A stretch of DNA of 64,000 bases, from the NCBI RefSeq assembly GCF_000159695.1, contig NZ_CM000955.1:1714524-1778523 (forward strand), read 5' to 3'. A program made the position numbers and the translations under genes. Position 1 is the stretch's first letter. Each line of letters begins with the position of its first letter. Shown piece after piece: positions 27,059-34,863 of the stretch. The notes below the pieces were generated by a model, which saw nothing but the letters and a program-made list of their open reading frames with translations, had not been told where the DNA came from and did not search any database. Source of the stretch: Finegoldia magna ATCC 53516 (GTDB lineage Bacteria > Bacillota > Clostridia > Tissierellales > Peptoniphilaceae).

Positions 27059-28336
27059 CTAACTTATTTGTGATAATATTTGTTTTGGTTTTTTGATTAA
27101 TATTATTCCGGATGCTATAATCACAGAAACTGCGATTATTAATAAAAGCAATCCGTAGCTTTTGATAAATACTTCTATTTTATCGGATAGTTTTGTAATT
27201 AATAAGCTTTTTGCAAATGATGCATTTTCTGATTTGGTTATTCCTGATACTATTTGTTTCATGATAAAACCCCCACTAATGTAGGATAACAGTGCTGCAG
27301 GAAAGGATACGAATACAAGCTCCATGATGAATTGCCCTATGATTTTAACTTTACTAACACCTATTGATAAAAGTATTCCTATTTCGTAAATTCTTTCTCT
27401 TAACCATAAGATTAAAATCAATGATAAAACTACAAGTCCCGCTATCATGATGGAATAAGTCATCATTTGTATGATGTGCTTTACGCTGTTTATCGAATCA
27501 ATTGCTTCTTTAAATGCATTGTCATCTTTTTCGATAATGTATTTCGAAGAATTGCCAATTTGGTTTTTGATTTGATTTATTACGTTATCCATTGAATCTG
27601 AATTCTGTGTGTAAACAGATATTTTATTAGCGATTTTTTCATTGTCTTTAATATCCAATGAATTTTGAGCTGAGTTATAATTTACAAACATTGAGTTTTC
27701 GCTAAAATCAGAAGATAGACCTGTGTATTTTTCTTGTTTTTTTCCTGAAAAAATTCCAACTATCTCATATTGTGTTTCTTTATTTGTGTCTCCATTTCCA
27801 TTCATATTCATGAACTTTAGACCTATCTTGTCGTGAAGTTTCAGCTTGTTTTTCTTCGCAAATTCTTCATGAACAAGAATCTTATTATCATCTTTTTTAT
27901 CTAAATTCTTACCTTGTTTTATAGTAAAAACTTTGCTTGTAAATAATTGATTGCGTTTTTGATCTGTCATAGCATTTATTGATACTAAGTTTTTCATATT
28001 CGGTGACAAATCTTCGCGCATAACTTTCTGATCACTTTCAACTACATTAGTATTTGTTAAGTTGGCTAATCCTTCATAATGATATGAAACCTCTTTTATA
28101 TCTTTGATTTGTTTTAATTTGTCAAATTTTTTTATATCAAAATATCCGTTTTTATTTTTTTTCGTTATAGAAATAGAAGAATTTGATGTTTCATATAGTG
28201 ATTTCTCCAATGTTTTCTGTGATTTCGTTATACTCAAACAAGCATATAAACACGATAAAACAAGTGTTAGAATTATCAGTATTATCAAAGACCTATTTCT
28301 TTTTCTTGTTATATAAGCAATCGCATTTTTTATCAT
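27059..28336 (-). CDS. ABC transporter permease, FtsX/MacB type (first permease)
   Basis: A 425-residue permease with an N-terminal helix (RSLIILIILTLVLSCLYACL), an extracytoplasmic domain to about residue 285, and three C-terminal helices (LRERIYEIGILLSIGVSKVKIIG). It is a paralogue of the permease encoded two genes downstream; both start with a basic MIKNA(F/I)AY(V/I)TRK segment. The ATG has AAGGAG. It is the first gene of the operon. A direct repeat of TGTTACA upstream is a possible binding site for the adjacent response regulator. Confidence 0.9.
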   Translation of the reverse strand: MIKNAIAYITRKRNRSLIILIILTLVLSCLYACLSITKSQKTLEKSLYETSNSSISITKKNKNGYFDIKKFDKLKQIKDIKEVSYHYEGLANLTNTNVVESDQKVMREDLSPNMKNLVSINAMTDQKRNQLFTSKVFTIKQGKNLDKKDDNKILVHEEFAKKNKLKLHDKIGLKFMNMNGNGDTNKETQYEIVGIFSGKKQEKYTGLSSDFSENSMFVNYNSAQNSLDIKDNEKIANKISVYTQNSDSMDNVINQIKNQIGNSSKYIIEKDDNAFKEAIDSINSVKHIIQMMTYSIMIAGLVVLSLILILWLRERIYEIGILLSIGVSKVKIIGQFIMELVFVSFPAALLSYISGGFIMKQIVSGITKSENASFAKSLLITKLSDKIEVFIKSYGLLLLIIAVSVIIASGIILIKKPKQILSQIS

Positions 28337-28353
28337 AAATATCTCCTTATCTT

Positions 28354-28373
28354 TGTTACATGTATATGTTACA
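28354..28373 (-). promoter_or_regulatory. Direct repeat in the leader of the FtsX-type ABC operon
   Basis: Two copies of TGTTACA (28354-28360 and 28367-28373) are spaced 13 bp apart just upstream of the ribosome site. A related ATGTATATG occurs in the repeat and again about 20 bp further upstream. No near-consensus promoter is visible, which fits an activated promoter. OmpR-type regulators bind direct repeats, so the neighbouring regulator is a candidate. Confidence 0.4.
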
Positions 28374-28409
28374 AAAGTTTTATGAAATGTATATGAAATT
28401 CATAGCAAT

Positions 28410-28439
28410 AAAAAAAGACGACAGAATTCAATTCTATCG
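28410..28439 (-). terminator. Terminator downstream of the metG 3' fragment
   Basis: The minus strand has CGATAGAATT-G-AATTCTGTCG (ten pairs, one G-T) followed by TC and six T residues. It lies 14 bp past the stop of the tRNA-binding domain fragment. Confidence 0.85.
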
Positions 28440-28452
28440 CCTGATAATTTAA

Positions 28453-28899
28453 TTAATAAATTTTTGATCCTGCTGGAATATTTGAATCTAACATTATAAG
28501 ATTCAATACTTCTTCTCCTTCATATTCGCAGATTGCAGATAAAAGCATTCCACAAGATTCCTCTCCCATCATTTTTCTTGGTGGTAAGTTTGTTATTGCA
28601 AGTAATGTTTTACCTACTAAGTCTTCTGCACTGTAGTAGTTTTTGATTCCTGATAATATGATTCTGTCTTTTCCTGATCCTTCATTCAAAGTGAATTTTA
28701 ATAATTTCTTGGATTTTGGAACTTCTTCACAAGATTTTACTTTCACAACTCTAAAATCAGATTCTGAGAATTTATCAAAATCTACAAAATCCTCAAATAA
28801 TGGTTCAACTTTTACTTTTGACAAGTCTAATTTCTTCGCTTTTGTATTGTCTTCACCATCTTTTGAACTGTCAGAAGAATTATTTCCAACTGGTTTCAT
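28453..28899 (-). pseudogene. metG: 3' fragment of methionyl-tRNA synthetase gene (C-terminal tRNA-binding domain)
   Basis: The 148-residue reading frame holds a Trbp111/EMAP-II-like OB domain (FSESDFRVVKVKSCEEVPKS, ITNLPPRKMMGEESCGMLLS, IPAGSKIY), as found at the C-terminus of clostridial methionyl-tRNA synthetases. It is preceded by a hydrophilic Ser/Asp/Lys linker rather than a natural N-terminus. No catalytic domain lies upstream; instead the end of an integrative element begins within about 70 bp. The simplest reading is that the element inserted into metG and left the non-essential tRNA-binding tail behind. The alternative is a free-standing CsaA-like protein, but the linker argues against it. 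No good ribosome site precedes the ATG at 28899. Confidence 0.6.
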
Positions 28900-28972
28900 T
28901 GTTGGGAAAATCCCCTCTACTTTAGATAATTGTCTAAATCTCTATAAAAGTCTATTTTATGGTACTTTTCCA

Positions 28973-29052
28973 TTTACGACAATTTGCTAACTCTCTATAA
29001 GTGCCTATAGATTTCTAGCAAATTGTCGTAAATTTGTCGTAAGCTGTCGTAA
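28973..29052. repeat. Putative integrase arm sites and large inverted repeat at the ICE left end
   Basis: TTTACGACAATTTGCTA (28973-28989) and TAGCAAATTGTCGTAAA (29016-29032) form a perfect 17-bp inverted repeat with a 26-nt spacer. The unit TGTCGTAA is repeated at 29024, 29035 and 29045 (periods 11 and 10, about one helical turn), with an inverted copy at 28974. Repeats next to int at an element tip are what Tn916-type integrases bind with their N-terminal arm domain. The hairpin could also end int transcription. Confidence 0.65.
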
Positions 29053-29055
29053 ATT

Positions 29056-30291
29056 CTAAAATATAAATTTCATCGCTTTTTCAAATTCTCCCATCTGTTC
29101 TATCTTAAAATCTTCTGTTGCATCTACATATATATCCATTGTTGTACTAATATCAGAATGACCTAGAATAGACTGCATTGCTTTTGTATTTATATTTTGT
29201 TCATTAAGCCTTGTAGTAAAGGTGTGTCTGAAAATGTGATTGCTTAAATGTGGAACTAATAGAATATCATTAGAGCTCGATTTATTTTTATCCATTATAC
29301 TTAAATTGCAATCTCTAACAATTCTTCTTAAAGCTTTATTAAGTGTTCCATTATTGTGAACCTTTCCGAACCTATTTAAAAATACAAAGTCTTTAAATCC
29401 ATCGATTGAATCACAACATTCGATTCCAAAAGTCTTTTGTAACTCTCTTTCCATAAGAAAAGCATCTTTTACTTTTTGAACCATAGGAATACTTCGCTTA
29501 CCTGATACTGTCTTCGGTGTATTAATAGCATATCTATTGTTTAATCCTTTACCTTTACTATAATATACCAAAGTCCTATTTACATTTATAAGACCATTAT
29601 CAAAATCTAGATCGTCCCATTGCAATCCTGTAACTTCTCCAACTCTCATTCCTGTCCAAAGCATAACAATGAATATTGGATACCATTTTTTATATTCATC
29701 ACTATTAGATAAATATTCTTCAAATAGCACTTGTTCTTCTATTGTCATGGCTTTTTTCTTCAGAGATTCATTTCGATAAGCTACTTTCAATTCCTTCAAA
29801 GCATTGTCAGATGGATTAAATCTTATATATTCGTCATCCACTGCTAATTCTAAAACCTGATGTAAGACAGTATGAACACAATCTATGGTAGAAACCATCA
29901 ATCCCTGATCTTCCTTTAATCTGTTATAAAAACTTCTAACATCAGATCTTTTAATATCAGATAGTTTAATGCGACCAAAAGTCGGTTCGACAAATTGTTG
30001 ATACATATAGATGTAATTTTTAAAGGTATTATCTTTTAAACCTCTTTTTACCTTTGTCCATAGCTTAAAAGTATCATTTACAGATAAGCTACTTCCTTCG
30101 TTGTTGATTCCATCTATAGTATTGCGTAAAATATCTAATTCCTTTTCTCTTAATTCTTTTAGAGTTTTCGCATAGATAGATTTTCTACGACCTATTTTGT
30201 CTTGCCACTTAAATTCATAAGTGCCATTTGATCTTTGATATTCACCGTCTTTTAAAACAACCCCTTTACTATCTTTGCGTCTTTTTACCAT
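29056..30291 (-). CDS. int: Tyrosine recombinase, Tn916-type integrase
   Basis: A 411-residue site-specific recombinase that integrates and, with Xis, excises the element. The N-terminal about 60 residues are an AP2-like arm-binding domain (YEFKWQDKIGRRKSIYAKTL), then a SAM-like core-binding domain (about 65-165), then the catalytic domain with R in WTGMRVGEVTGLQW, HxxR in HIFRHTFTTRL, H in LGHSDISTTM and the nucleophile Y in DIYVDAT. All catalytic residues are present. The start has AAGGAG. It is the outermost gene of the ICE, transcribed toward the attachment end. Confidence 0.95.
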   Translation of the reverse strand: MVKRRKDSKGVVLKDGEYQRSNGTYEFKWQDKIGRRKSIYAKTLKELREKELDILRNTIDGINNEGSSLSVNDTFKLWTKVKRGLKDNTFKNYIYMYQQFVEPTFGRIKLSDIKRSDVRSFYNRLKEDQGLMVSTIDCVHTVLHQVLELAVDDEYIRFNPSDNALKELKVAYRNESLKKKAMTIEEQVLFEEYLSNSDEYKKWYPIFIVMLWTGMRVGEVTGLQWDDLDFDNGLINVNRTLVYYSKGKGLNNRYAINTPKTVSGKRSIPMVQKVKDAFLMERELQKTFGIECCDSIDGFKDFVFLNRFGKVHNNGTLNKALRRIVRDCNLSIMDKNKSSSNDILLVPHLSNHIFRHTFTTRLNEQNINTKAMQSILGHSDISTTMDIYVDATEDFKIEQMGEFEKAMKFIF

Positions 30292-30316
30292 AAAAATTCT
30301 CCTTTTTTGATAAAAG

Positions 30317-30350
30317 ACACGCTATAATTATTATACCGCATTAAGCGTGT
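30317..30350 (-). promoter_or_regulatory. Hairpin with internal -10 box between xis and int
   Basis: ACACGCT (30317-30323) and AGCGTGT (30344-30350) form a stem whose 20-nt loop contains, on the minus strand, ATGCGGTATAAT. After the stem comes CTTTTATC, so it may end the xis transcript while also carrying an int promoter. The same 12-mer occurs at the mobilization promoter at 40081. Confidence 0.5.
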
Positions 30351-30368
30351 TTTATATATAGTTTTAGA

Positions 30369-30578
30369 TTAAATAGAGAACTGTCTATTTAAATATTCTT
30401 CCATTAACTTTTTCTTAATAAGACGCTTACTACCATTAAATAATACAAAATCGCAATCATTTTCATCCGTTAATTGTCTAACTTTATCTTGACCAATATT
30501 AAAATATTCAGATGCTTCTTTTAATGTTAGAAATGCTTTTTCACAAACACGAACTACTTTTATATTTTCATTAATCAT
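30369..30578 (-). CDS. xis: Excisionase (Tn916 Xis-like)
   Basis: A 69-residue basic protein when started at the ATG at 30578 with GGAGG. The longer frame upstream lacks a ribosome site and overlaps a leader peptide frame. The winged-helix motif TLKEASEYFNIGQDKVRQL is typical of Tn916-type excisionases, which bend DNA at the element ends and direct the integrase toward excision. It lies 77 bp upstream of int on the same strand. Confidence 0.88.
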   Translation of the reverse strand: MINENIKVVRVCEKAFLTLKEASEYFNIGQDKVRQLTDENDCDFVLFNGSKRLIKKKLMEEYLNRQFSI

Positions 30579-30607
30579 AAATCCTCCAAATAATATATTT
30601 AAAATAT

Positions 30608-30664
30608 TTATTTTAATATTTTTAAAGTTTTTTGACATTGACAAGTGCATTGGATTAGCAACAT
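30608..30664 (-). CDS. Possible 18-codon Cys-rich leader peptide before xis
   Basis: MLLIQCTCQCQKTLKILK is encoded with a strong ribosome site (GGAGGTGA) seven bases upstream. It ends 29 bp before the xis start codon. Its size, the strong ribosome site and its place ahead of xis suggest a leader peptide that couples or attenuates xis translation. I see no known family. A chance frame remains possible. Confidence 0.4.
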   Translation of the reverse strand: MLLIQCTCQCQKTLKILK

Positions 30665-30679
30665 AGGAATCTCACCTCC

Positions 30680-31013
30680 GCCTCTGTTCAGGATGAGCCG
30701 GCTTCAACCTTAGAAGTATCATTATCCTCATTTTCTTCATAGCGAATAGGGTATCCCTCCCTATGTTCAAACTCTTACTTATCGCTCCCTTTCTTCTTCC
30801 CTTGCTTTTTGCTTAGCAGTACTTGTTTTACCGAATTATTCAGCAGAAAGATCTTGGCGGATAGGTTATTACGCTCCAAAAATGATTAATGTCTTGTCTT
30901 GGTCTATTCAATTGTTAAGGTTCAAATATTATTTAGATTGCTTTTAAAATAGAAAGAGGACAAAACTCCCCTCACTTTATAAAGGAAAATTTGCCCTCTT
31001 TGGTAACCAGAAA
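30680..31013. other. Gene-poor region with possible gene remnants between xis and the sigma-like gene
   Basis: No intact gene was found. The minus strand can be read as short protein-like pieces (REGYPIRYEENEDNDTSKVE ending at a TGA near 30696, and an upstream Lys-rich piece ending at a TAA near 30772). They share one frame separated by a stop, so they may be remains of a small ICE gene. The segment is somewhat richer in GC than its surroundings. Confidence 0.35.
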
Positions 31014-31424
31014 CTATATTTCTTCTATAAATTTCTTTAGTTTTTCTAAAATCTTATCTCGCCTTTTTATTAAAGCAGTATGTGATATATTTTGAGTCTT
31101 TGATACTGCACGAAGTGTTTCATCATTGAAATATAATCTTTCAATTATTTCTCGTTCATCCTTATTTAACTTTGACATTGCATTTCTTAGTGCTTCAATC
31201 ATCATTTGTGTAGCTACAACTTTTTCAACATCAACATTTTTATCTTCTAGATTATCTTCAAAATTCCCATCGTGATTTAGAGACGAAAAAAATAGCAAGT
31301 GGTTTTTCTTGTCCACCTGCTCCAAATACTTTTCGTGTTCTTTTTCTCGCCAGTAGACTTTATAAATATCTTCACTGACTTTTACCTTTTGCCCTCTGAC
31401 ATAAAGGTAATACTCTTTTGCCAT
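31014..31424 (-). CDS. Sigma-70-like helix-turn-helix regulator of the ICE
   Basis: A 136-residue protein whose C-terminal half matches sigma-70 region 4 (MSKLNKDEREIIERLYFNDE, then RAVSKTQNISHTALIKRRDK as the helix-turn-helix). The N-terminal half lacks a recognisable region 2. Such small sigma-like proteins are common near the integrase in Tn916/Tn1549-type elements and probably control element transcription. The start has GGAGG. Confidence 0.8.
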   Translation of the reverse strand: MAKEYYLYVRGQKVKVSEDIYKVYWREKEHEKYLEQVDKKNHLLFFSSLNHDGNFEDNLEDKNVDVEKVVATQMMIEALRNAMSKLNKDEREIIERLYFNDETLRAVSKTQNISHTALIKRRDKILEKLKKFIEEI

Positions 31425-31466
31425 AAAGTTTCCTCCATTTCTTTTTTGTCTATTTGTTTTTCAGAC

Positions 31467-31505
31467 AAAAAAGGAGGACTCCTGCATCTTGGCATAAGAA
31501 GTCCT
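31467..31505 (-). terminator. Terminator of the ECF/ABC/MATE operon
   Basis: The minus strand has AGGACT, a 19-nt loop and AGTCCT, followed by CC and six T residues. A second inverted repeat (TTTTTTGTCT / AGACAAAAAA, 31442-31472) overlaps its tail. The remaining 240 bp up to the MATE stop show no gene. Confidence 0.65.
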
Positions 31506-31743
31506 CTGAAATGAAAGAAATCCGTTCTTTCTTTTACTATATTTAATTGTTTAGACGAGAAAATGTAAAGACAGACAACTACAAGAATTATAGAAAAAAG
31601 GAGTATTTTTATTCCATTTCAATTCTACAAGGTAACTTATACACTTGTTCATCTCCCTTTCCCTCCGTTCATTATAGATAAATAGCATCCATACCTACAG
31701 CCTCTTTTGATTATTTTCGCTTTTATATCAAATGTCCTTGTAT

Positions 31744-33093
31744 TTATGCTTTGTCTTTTCCCATTTTCCTAAGTCCATTAAGCATTAAAAACAGTCCCAA
31801 CATAATCATACTAAAATCTACGATAGGTTCTGTCCACCAAACTGCTGACGCTCCAAATGCCTTTGGAAATAGTAATATTGCAGGAATAAATAAAACTAAC
31901 TGTCTAAGCATTACAATCATGCCTGCTTTTTTTCCATCTCCTATGGATTGGAAAAATGTAAGTGTCATAATCATAATTCCATATAAGATGAATGTTGAAT
32001 AAAACATCTTAAAGTTTACAACACCAACTTCAATAATCTCCCTTCTCACACTGAATAATGATAGTAATTTTTCTGAACAAAACATTGATGGTATCCATGA
32101 AGCAGCTGCAAGAATTGTTGCACCATACATAAAAATCTTCATCGTATCTTTTACTCTTCCGTATTGTTTTGCTCCGAAATTAGCTCCAATAACAGGTTGT
32201 AAGCCTTGACTCATACCCCACAGTGGAATAAAGGAAAACATATATAATCGCATTGTAGCAGACATCAAAATTCCCCAATCATCTCCTCCATACGCAAAGG
32301 CTTGCTTAAACAAAAATGTTTGCTGTACTGCAAATAAAATTTGCATCATCATTGCTGAACTTCCTATACTGAACATTTCGCTATAAATTGCCTTGTATTT
32401 TTGAATTTTATGGATCCCTACAAAAGCACTTTTCTTTGAAAAATAGTGGAATGTCAATATTGCTTGTACAATTTGAGATATTACAGTTGCAATAGCTGCA
32501 CCTTCAATCGCATATTCACCCATCAACTTCATAAAAATAGGATCTAAAATAATGTTTAATATAGCTCCCGCGCCCATAATCATCATTGATTGCTTTAATG
32601 CACCTTCGCCACGCATTGTCATATTTCCCGCTTGAGCAAAATTCACAAATATAGAGCCAAAGAAAACTATTCTTAAATATCTCACACCAAGTTCTTTAAT
32701 ATTTCCTTTAGCTCCTACCAAATCTAAAAAATGAGGTGCAAAAACCAAACCCAATATCGTGATAATTACAGAAAAAAATATTACCCAGTAACAAAAATTC
32801 CCGAATATTTTATCTGTCGTTTCTTTATCGCCCTTTCCGATTGCTCTTGATAGTATTGAGGCACTTCCAACGCCAATCAATGCCGATATTCCTCCATTTA
32901 TAATCGTTAAGGACATAGACACACTAATGGCTGACATAGCATAATCACCAATGAGCCATCCTGCAAACACACCATCCATAAATGGATACAATCCTATGAC
33001 AATCATCCCGATTATTCCGGGAATTGCCAACTTAAATAACAGTTCTTTAGGACTTTTGGTTAATAGTTGTGTTTTCATATCTTGTTTTCCCAT
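31744..33093 (-). CDS. MATE-family efflux protein
   Basis: A protein of about 449 residues with about twelve hydrophobic helices and the two-fold pseudo-symmetric MatE layout (FKLAIPGIIGMIVIGLYPFM in the first half; GSSAMMMQILFAVQQTFLFK in the second). It exports cationic drugs or metabolites using sodium or protons; the substrate is unknown. The ATG at 33093 with GGAGG seven bases away is preferred to the frame start at 33117. It is the last gene of the TetR-controlled operon, 12-40 bp after the ABC genes. Confidence 0.92.
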   Translation of the reverse strand: MGKQDMKTQLLTKSPKELLFKLAIPGIIGMIVIGLYPFMDGVFAGWLIGDYAMSAISVSMSLTIINGGISALIGVGSASILSRAIGKGDKETTDKIFGNFCYWVIFFSVIITILGLVFAPHFLDLVGAKGNIKELGVRYLRIVFFGSIFVNFAQAGNMTMRGEGALKQSMMIMGAGAILNIILDPIFMKLMGEYAIEGAAIATVISQIVQAILTFHYFSKKSAFVGIHKIQKYKAIYSEMFSIGSSAMMMQILFAVQQTFLFKQAFAYGGDDWGILMSATMRLYMFSFIPLWGMSQGLQPVIGANFGAKQYGRVKDTMKIFMYGATILAAASWIPSMFCSEKLLSLFSVRREIIEVGVVNFKMFYSTFILYGIMIMTLTFFQSIGDGKKAGMIVMLRQLVLFIPAILLFPKAFGASAVWWTEPIVDFSMIMLGLFLMLNGLRKMGKDKA

Positions 33094-33129
33094 ATGACTT
33101 CCTCCAGTTGTTTTCAATATTTTTATAAC

Positions 33130-34863
33130 TTATGACAACTGCCACTTTGCTGCCACTTGTCTTGCTTCAACAAATTTTTTGTAGATACCATCAACTTGAA
33201 TAAGTTCTTCATGTGTACCTTGTTGCGTTATCTTTCCATTAGCCAAGACAAGAATTTGATTTGCATTTTTTATGGTTTTTAGTCTGTGTGCAATCATTAT
33301 TACAGTTTTATCTCTTGTAAGTTCTTCCATAGCAATCTGTAGTTTATCCTCATTTTCAGGGTCTACATTTGCAGTAGCTTCGTCAAAAATAATAATCGGG
33401 GCATTTTTTATCATAGCCCTTGCTATAGATATTCTTTGTCTTTCTCCACCAGATAAACTTGCACCTCCCTCTCCTATAACTGTTTCATATTGTTCAGGAA
33501 GTTTCATAATAAATTCATGACAACACGCTTTCTTTGCAGCTTCTATAACTTCCTCATGAGTAGCATCTGGCTTGGCAAACTTTATATTGTTTTCAATAGT
33601 GTCTTGAAATAAATAAACATTTTGAAAAACCATACTAATTTGTCTCATTAATGACTCCAATGAATATTCTTTAATATTATGTTTACCTATGCTGATTTCT
33701 CCTTTCTCTACATCCCAAAATCTCGCTATCAAATTACAAAATGTAGTTTTTCCAGCTCCTGAAGCTCCAACTATAGCTGTCATTTGTTTTTGTGGTATCT
33801 TGACCGAAATATCATCAAGGATTTTTTTGCCTGAATATGAAAACTCTACATTATCAAAAGAAATATCGAAAGTAGTAGGCTTTATGTCTTTTCCATCAAT
33901 ATCCATCTGTGGAAATTCCTCTAACTTCTTTGTTTGTTCAATAGATCCACTAACAACTCTGAGAGAGGTTGTTGCACTTCCTGCCAATTTTATTTGAGAA
34001 AAAGCAAGAAAAGAAATTATAATCGTCATAACTGTATTTAAGAATGAAAGTTCTCCATTAATATAAAAGAAAATACCTGCACCTATTATCAAAATGCTAA
34101 ACAAATCCAAAAGAATATTTTGCAAAATCGTATAAGGTGTAAACAGTTTTTCACAATCAAGATTTATTTTTCTACTATTTTCAATAGCATCTCTGACTTT
34201 TTCATCTCCTTTCCCTGTTAAATTGAAGGATTTTATAACAGCCATTCCACCTATTTGTTCTAAAATAGTGTCAACTAATTTTGCCGATGCCACTTGTCTT
34301 TTAGGAAGAACATTTCTTGACTTGTTTTCCATTTTTGAAAGAATTAATAAGTACAACAAGCATCCAATTGTAACAATAAGACCGATCCTCCATTCAAAAG
34401 CCAAAATCATTATTGTAAAAATTATTGTGTTAATAAAACCAGATAAGGTATTTACCATAACCATTGCCGCAGTATTTTCTACATCTTCCAAAACAGTTGT
34501 AGAAATTCCAACGATTTCACCAATATTATTTTCATTAAAGAATCCCATAGGTATTTTTTTGAGCATTTCACCTATTGCAACTCTTTTATTTGCCACCATA
34601 AAATAACTTGCATGGCATTGCTGTAACTGTGAATAATAATTTGCAACACTTCTGCCAACTATGCTTATAACAAGAAGTATCAAAGCAATCCATGCAGGTG
34701 TCATACTCATATCTTTTTCAACAATAGCTTTAACAATAATGTATATTGCACTGATTTGGAGCATGTGAAAAATTGCAAACAAGAAACTTACCCATATAGA
34801 ATGGTATACATTTTTCTTCTCATCACCTGAGAAGTCTAAAATTTTCTTTAAGGCACTTATCAT
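33130..34863 (-). CDS. Exporter-fold ABC transporter half-molecule (second of a pair)
   Basis: A 577-residue fusion of a six-helix membrane domain (about 15-300) and an ATPase domain. Walker A is GASGAGKTTFCN near residue 370, the signature is LSGGERQRISIARAM, Walker B is IIIFDEATANVDPENE, and the H-loop is IAHRLKTI. Its start overlaps the stop of the preceding half-transporter by 4 bp, which argues for a heterodimer. Pairs of this fold either export drugs or, as in YbtPQ and IrtAB, import metal-siderophores. The neighbouring ECF genes make an uptake role worth considering. Confidence 0.93.
   Translation of the reverse strand: MISALKKILDFSGDEKKNVYHSIWVSFLFAIFHMLQISAIYIIVKAIVEKDMSMTPAWIALILLVISIVGRSVANYYSQLQQCHASYFMVANKRVAIGEMLKKIPMGFFNENNIGEIVGISTTVLEDVENTAAMVMVNTLSGFINTIIFTIMILAFEWRIGLIVTIGCLLYLLILSKMENKSRNVLPKRQVASAKLVDTILEQIGGMAVIKSFNLTGKGDEKVRDAIENSRKINLDCEKLFTPYTILQNILLDLFSILIIGAGIFFYINGELSFLNTVMTIIISFLAFSQIKLAGSATTSLRVVSGSIEQTKKLEEFPQMDIDGKDIKPTTFDISFDNVEFSYSGKKILDDISVKIPQKQMTAIVGASGAGKTTFCNLIARFWDVEKGEISIGKHNIKEYSLESLMRQISMVFQNVYLFQDTIENNIKFAKPDATHEEVIEAAKKACCHEFIMKLPEQYETVIGEGGASLSGGERQRISIARAMIKNAPIIIFDEATANVDPENEDKLQIAMEELTRDKTVIMIAHRLKTIKNANQILVLANGKITQQGTHEELIQVDGIYKKFVEARQVAAKWQLS

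Noticed and set aside
28900-28972. 18-codon frame MEKYHKIDFYRDLDNYLK upstream of the metG fragment, which would join it with one extra base
   Set aside because: It looks protein-like but has no ribosome site, lies at the presumed ICE junction and could be chance. It should be looked at again once the empty site sequence is known.
28900-29055. tRNA gene as the ICE attachment site
   Set aside because: No cloverleaf, CCA-like end or T-arm sequence was found; the neighbouring sequence is the metG-like fragment.
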